Source: an uncultured Eubacterium sp. (GTDB taxonomy: Bacteria; Bacillota; Clostridia; Lachnospirales; Lachnospiraceae). Taken from it: a stretch of DNA of 8,082 bases. The position numbers and the translations under genes were made by a program. Below the pieces are notes generated by a model. It worked only from the letters and a program-made list of their open reading frames with translations. It made no database searches and had not been told where the DNA came from. Shown here one piece after another: positions 5,885-8,082 of this stretch. The stretch spans positions 1 to 8,082 of the forward strand of contig CAJUBQ010000151.1 of NCBI GenBank assembly GCA_910584595.1. The letters are read 5' to 3'. Every line of letters begins with the position of its first letter. Positions within the stretch are counted from its first letter, which is position 1.

Positions 5885-6466
5885 ATGAAAGAGTTAGAAA
5901 AATTAGAAAAAAAACTGCAAAAACATTTGGACAAGGAACGTTATCAGCATACACTTGGCGTTATGTATACGTCTGCCGCGCTTGCTATGGCATATCACTA
6001 TGATATGGACAAAGCAATGATTGCCGGATTACTTCACGATTGCGCGAAAAATGTTCCGAATGAAAAAAAATTGGAGCTTTGCAAAAAACATCATATTGAA
6101 GTTACAGATATCGAAAGAGAAAATCCATTTCTGTTGCATGCAAAAGTTGGTGCATGGATTGCCAGAAAAAAATATGAGGTAACAGATGAAGAGATTCTTC
6201 ATGCAATTAAAGTTCATACAACGGGAGAACCGGCTATGAACACATTAGATATGATTTTATTTATTGCAGATTATATTGAACCCCGCCGGGATAAAGCTGC
6301 AAATTTAGCAGAGATCAGGGAAATGGCTTTTCAAAGTCTGGAAAAGACCGTTGAAAAGATTTTATATGATACGCTGCATTATCTGAATGAAAAATCGGGA
6401 AGAATTGATCCAACGACTGAGGTCACATATGAATATTATAAAAACAGGAGGGACGAAAAACTATGA
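5885..6466 (+). CDS. yqeK: YqeK-type HD-domain Ap4A hydrolase
   Basis: This 193-residue HD-superfamily protein matches YqeK, a symmetrical diadenosine tetraphosphate hydrolase (Ap4A to two ADP) of Gram-positive bacteria. Metal-binding residues visible in order are His22 (R-Y-x-H-T), His51-Asp52 (L-L-H-D-C-A-K-N), His85, His111 (V-H-T-T-G) and Asp129 (A-D-Y-I-E-P-R-R-D). The H-T-T-G and I-A-D-Y-I-E-P stretches are typical of YqeK rather than of generic HD proteins. The N-terminus is a lysine/glutamate-rich helix. An AGGTGAGG site lies 5 bases before the ATG. The stop codon overlaps the rsfS start as ATGA (6463-6466), implying translational coupling. Next to NadD and RsfS, removal of the alarmone-like Ap4A fits stress and energy control. 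Confidence 0.95.
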   Translation: MKELEKLEKKLQKHLDKERYQHTLGVMYTSAALAMAYHYDMDKAMIAGLLHDCAKNVPNEKKLELCKKHHIEVTDIERENPFLLHAKVGAWIARKKYEVTDEEILHAIKVHTTGEPAMNTLDMILFIADYIEPRRDKAANLAEIREMAFQSLEKTVEKILYDTLHYLNEKSGRIDPTTEVTYEYYKNRRDEKL

Positions 6467-6819
6467 GTATTTCAAGTAAAGAAATGGCCAAAATTGCCTG
6501 CAAAGCTTTGTCAGATAAAAAAGCCGAAGATATTCAGGTCATTGACATTAGCGGTATTTCCGTACTTGCTGATTATTTTGTAATCGCTAACGGTTCCAAT
6601 CAGCATCAGATTGAAGCAATGCGGGATGCCGTGGACGAAGAATTGTACAAAGCAGGAGTAAAAGTAAAGCAGATAGAAGGCAATCGCAGTTCAAGCTGGC
6701 TTTTGATGGATTATGGTGAGATAATTGTACATGTATTTTCAAAAGAAGATCGTTTGTTTTATGATCTGGAACGAATTTGGGGCGATGGAAAATTTATAGA
6801 TGCTGCCGAACTTGGGTGA
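6463..6819 (+). CDS. rsfS: Ribosomal silencing factor RsfS (YbeB/Iojap)
   Basis: RsfS binds L14 on the 50S subunit and blocks joining of the 30S subunit when nutrients are short. The 118-residue product shows the Iojap-family pattern: A-L-S-D-K-K-A-E-D-I-Q-V-I-D-I-S near the start, then L-A-D-Y-F-V-I-A-N-G-S-N-x-x-Q-I-E-A-M, E-G-N-R-S-S-S-W-L-L-M-D-Y-G-E-I-I-V-H-V-F and R-x-F-Y-D-L-E-R-I-W-G-D. Length is normal. Its ribosome binding site (AGGAGGG, 6446-6452) lies inside the end of yqeK and the start overlaps the yqeK stop. It is the last gene of the operon, converging on lexA with about 265 bases between them. Confidence 0.97.
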   Translation: MSISSKEMAKIACKALSDKKAEDIQVIDISGISVLADYFVIANGSNQHQIEAMRDAVDEELYKAGVKVKQIEGNRSSSWLLMDYGEIIVHVFSKEDRLFYDLERIWGDGKFIDAAELG

Positions 6820-6846
6820 TAGGATTTTGACTTTGCAAAGGTATTC

Positions 6847-6897
6847 ATAGGGTCTGCACAGTGAATGCACAACGAGGCAGACGATGTGCAGACCTAT
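6847..6897 (+). repeat. Stem-loop downstream of rsfS
   Basis: ATAGGGTCTGCACA (6847-6860) pairs with TGTGCAGACCTAT (6885-6897): 13 base pairs with one bulged G and a 24-base loop. It begins 27 bases after the rsfS stop, so it probably ends or stabilises the operon transcript. No T-run follows, so it is not a textbook intrinsic terminator. Confidence 0.65.
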
Positions 6898-6909
6898 CTG
6901 AACTGCTAA

Positions 6910-7085
6910 GGAACTGTATGTAAATAACCCATGATCTTTGCTTGTCTTTTTCTCCGATAGCGCCATGCAAAAATCAGTTACATAGCCCGCTACAGCGTGC
7001 CCCCTAGGGTATGCGCCTGATTTTTGTATGGCGCTATCGAAGAAAAATCCTGCGCAAATATCACAGGTTATTTACATACAGTTCC
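6910..7085. mobile_element. 176-bp palindromic MITE-like element with 20-bp terminal inverted repeats
   Basis: The ends GGAACTGTATGTAAATAACC (6910-6929) and its exact reverse complement (7066-7085) form 20-bp perfect terminal repeats. Pairing continues inward: TGAT/TTTGC blocks near 6933-6942, then 31 bases (6947-6977 with 7017-7047) with two imperfect positions. The central ~39-base loop (6978-7016) has a smaller CATAGCCC/GGGTATG helix. TAA flanks both ends (6907-6909 and 7086-7088), consistent with a 3-bp target duplication. It encodes nothing. Size, palindromy, terminal repeats and flanking repeat all fit a non-autonomous miniature element moved by a transposase elsewhere; I cannot name the parent family. 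Transcribed from either side it makes a very long hairpin, so it may also terminate both rsfS and lexA transcripts. Confidence 0.75.
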
Positions 7086-7702
7086 TAACCAAAAAACCGA
7101 AATACTCCAAATACTTTTCCGAGTATCACACAGTCCGATACAATAATTGGATCATAAGCATCATTTTCCGGCTGCAGGCGAATGTGATCGGCTTCCTTGT
7201 AAAAGGTCTTCACTGTTGCAGAATTATCAATCAATGCGACAACAATTTCCCCATTTTCAGCAGTTGGCTGTTTTTGAACGAGTACACGGTCACCGTCAAA
7301 AATACCCGCATCCACCATACTTTCTCCCTTTACTTTCAATACAAAGGTTTCCTGATTCGGCATCATTTCTGCAGGGATTGGAAAATAAGATTCGATATTT
7401 TCAACTGCCAGAATTGGCTGCCCGGCTGCAACGCTTCCAATCACGGGAACATTTACAATTTCACGTCTGGTAAGGTTGAAATTCTCATCCATAATTTCAA
7501 TTGCTCTTGGTTTTGTTGGATCTCTGCGGATATAACCGTTTTTCTCTAAAGATTCCAAATGTGCATGAACAGAAGAAGTAGACTTTAAATGAACTGCCTC
7601 GCAAATCTCCCGAACCGCCGGCGGATACCCCTTATTCATAATCTCATATTTAATATATTCTAAAATTTCTTTTTGTTTTGCGGTAATTTTTCCATATGCC
7701 AT
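7085..7702 (-). CDS. lexA: LexA, SOS-response repressor
   Basis: LexA represses DNA-damage genes and cleaves itself when RecA is activated. The 205-residue product has a winged helix-turn-helix N-terminus (about 1-65, with G-Y-P-P-A-V-R-E-I-C-E-A-V and S-T-S-S-V-H-A-H-L-E-S-L) and an S24-type C-terminal domain. The cleavage site is Ala93-Gly94 (V-A-A-G-Q), the catalytic serine is Ser128 (G-E-S-M-x-D-A-G-I) and the lysine is Lys165 (A-T-V-K-T-F). I chose ATG 7702 because AAAGGAGG (7710-7717) lies 7 bases before it and MAYGKITAKQKEILEYI is the canonical start; in-frame codons further upstream look non-coding. The TAG stop (7087-7085) straddles the boundary of the palindromic element, so the last codons may differ from relatives. 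Upstream operators suggest autoregulation. Confidence 0.97.
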   Translation of the reverse strand: MAYGKITAKQKEILEYIKYEIMNKGYPPAVREICEAVHLKSTSSVHAHLESLEKNGYIRRDPTKPRAIEIMDENFNLTRREIVNVPVIGSVAAGQPILAVENIESYFPIPAEMMPNQETFVLKVKGESMVDAGIFDGDRVLVQKQPTAENGEIVVALIDNSATVKTFYKEADHIRLQPENDAYDPIIVSDCVILGKVFGVFRFFG

Positions 7703-7800
7703 AAAAGCGCCTCCTTTGAAATAAGCAGTAACAAGAAAAATGCTTTTTATAGTTTGTTTATTAACGACAAAAAAAGATACATGTTTCTGCATTATTTTTT

Positions 7801-7829
7801 ATTTTAACACACTTTTTGATAAAATGCAA
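7801..7829 (-). promoter_or_regulatory. lexA promoter
   Basis: On the minus strand, -35 TTGCAT (7824-7829) and -10 TAAAAT (7801-7806) are 17 bases apart, and TGT before the -10 gives a TG-n extension. The start point would be near 7794, leaving a leader of about 90 bases before the lexA ATG. Confidence 0.62.
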
Positions 7830-7852
7830 ACATATATTCAGAATATTTGTTC
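7828..7852. promoter_or_regulatory. Two LexA-box-like operators at the lexA promoter
   Basis: Gram-positive LexA boxes follow GAAC-N4-GTTC, best as GAACATATGTTC. On the minus strand 7839-7828 reads GAATATATGTTT (10 of 12 to that best site) and overlaps the -35. On the plus strand 7841-7852 reads GAATATTTGTTC (7 of 8 fixed positions). Two boxes separated by one base at the lexA promoter fit self-repression. Neither is perfect, so affinity is a guess. Confidence 0.6.
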
Positions 7853-7863
7853 TTATTTAATTA

Positions 7864-8082
7864 TTATAAGTTACTTTTCACGGGGTGGGGCAAGTAATAA
7901 AGCAACAGTTTAGACAAAATGTTGCTTTTGGGCCTCCCGGACGCTGGATGAGGAAATCGGCCCTGTCTCATTGTTCCGGTTTCCAGAACGTAAGAATCCC
8001 TAAGCATTCTGCATTTAAGTTGTGGTGCCGAACGGACGCGGCGCCTAATTCGCCCTGGCTTAACGCCAGCAGCTAAAGGCGC
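7864..8082 (-). CDS. Unassigned open frame in a G/C-richer, hairpin-rich segment (partial, doubtful gene)
   Basis: On the minus strand a frame is open from the window edge to TAA 7866-7864 (72 codons). It includes MLRDSYVLETGTMRQGRF and ends LLLYYLPHPVKSNL. It is basic, has no motif I recognise, and I see no start or ribosome binding site inside the window. The plus strand is also open over 7885-8076, so openness may only reflect higher G/C. Composition differs from neighbouring core genes, suggesting a repeat, an RNA or acquired DNA. Hairpins lie at 7900-7927, 7973-7989 and 8041-8082. Function unknown; it may not be a protein gene. Confidence 0.27.
   Translation of the reverse strand, partial: APLAAGVKPGRIRRRVRSAPQLKCRMLRDSYVLETGTMRQGRFPHPASGRPKSNILSKLLLYYLPHPVKSNL
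7900..7927. terminator. Hairpin upstream of lexA, possible terminator
   Basis: AAGCAACA (7900-7907) and TGTTGCTT (7920-7927) form an 8-bp perfect stem with a 12-base loop. On the plus strand only TTTT, shared with the stem end, follows; on the minus strand the next bases are TATTACTT. It could end leftward transcription coming from beyond the window before the lexA promoter, but the U-run is weak. Confidence 0.35.

Noticed and set aside
7028..7549. Long plus-strand open frame across lexA
   Set aside because: It is antisense to an unmistakable lexA, begins inside the palindromic element and resembles no family.
7775..7788. Palindrome AGATACATGTTTCT as a third LexA box
   Set aside because: Its centre is ACATGT, not the GAAC-N4-GTTC spacing, so the match is poor; it remains only an unexplained small palindrome.
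7703..7792. Longer LexA starting upstream of 7702
   Set aside because: Those residues are not LexA-like, and AAAGGAGG sits at the right distance from ATG 7702.

Overview
The window looks like a low-GC Gram-positive chromosome of the Clostridia, most likely Lachnospiraceae-like; the genus cannot be told from sequence alone. Three things point there: A/T-rich core genes with strong AGGAGG-type ribosome binding sites, ribosomal protein L27 with a cleavable N-terminal extension next to the Prp protease that removes it, and a LexA with GAAC-N4-GTTC-like operators. About 60% of the window is a conserved housekeeping operon, flanked on the left by mobile-element debris and on the right by lexA.

Layout. 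1-1010 is a graveyard. It holds the 5' end of a Phd/YefM antitoxin gene on the minus strand with its own promoter and a palindrome (1-146), the last ~47 codons of a DNA methyltransferase on the minus strand (171-311), and, fused to it head-on, the catalytically dead C-terminal remnant of a large serine recombinase on the plus strand (301-1010). 1011-2284 is an A/T-rich stretch with an Rpn/PD-(D/E)XK nuclease-family gene that starts at TTG and carries five in-frame RQEG repeats.

2329-6819 is the core operon, all on the plus strand: promoter, L21 leader RNA, rplU, prp, rpmA, a long inverted repeat, obgE, yhbY, nadD, yqeK, rsfS. The genes link ribosome assembly (L21, L27, Obg, YhbY), L27 maturation (Prp), ribosome silencing in starvation (RsfS) and nucleotide metabolism (NadD for NAD, YqeK for Ap4A removal). 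Spacing is tight and yqeK/rsfS overlap by 4 bases.

6820-7088 lies between convergent rsfS and lexA. It contains a 13-bp stem-loop and a 176-bp, nearly full-length palindrome with 20-bp perfect terminal inverted repeats flanked by TAA direct repeats, which looks like a MITE-type insertion whose edge falls inside the lexA stop codon. 7085-7702 is lexA on the minus strand, with an upstream promoter and two LexA-box-like operators. The last ~200 bases are more G/C-rich, hairpin-rich and open on the minus strand up to the window edge; I cannot assign them.

No complete new multi-gene system is visible. The strongest non-routine signals are the palindromic element abutting lexA, the 22-bp inverted repeat between rpmA and obgE, and the rearranged methyltransferase/recombinase/antitoxin scar.
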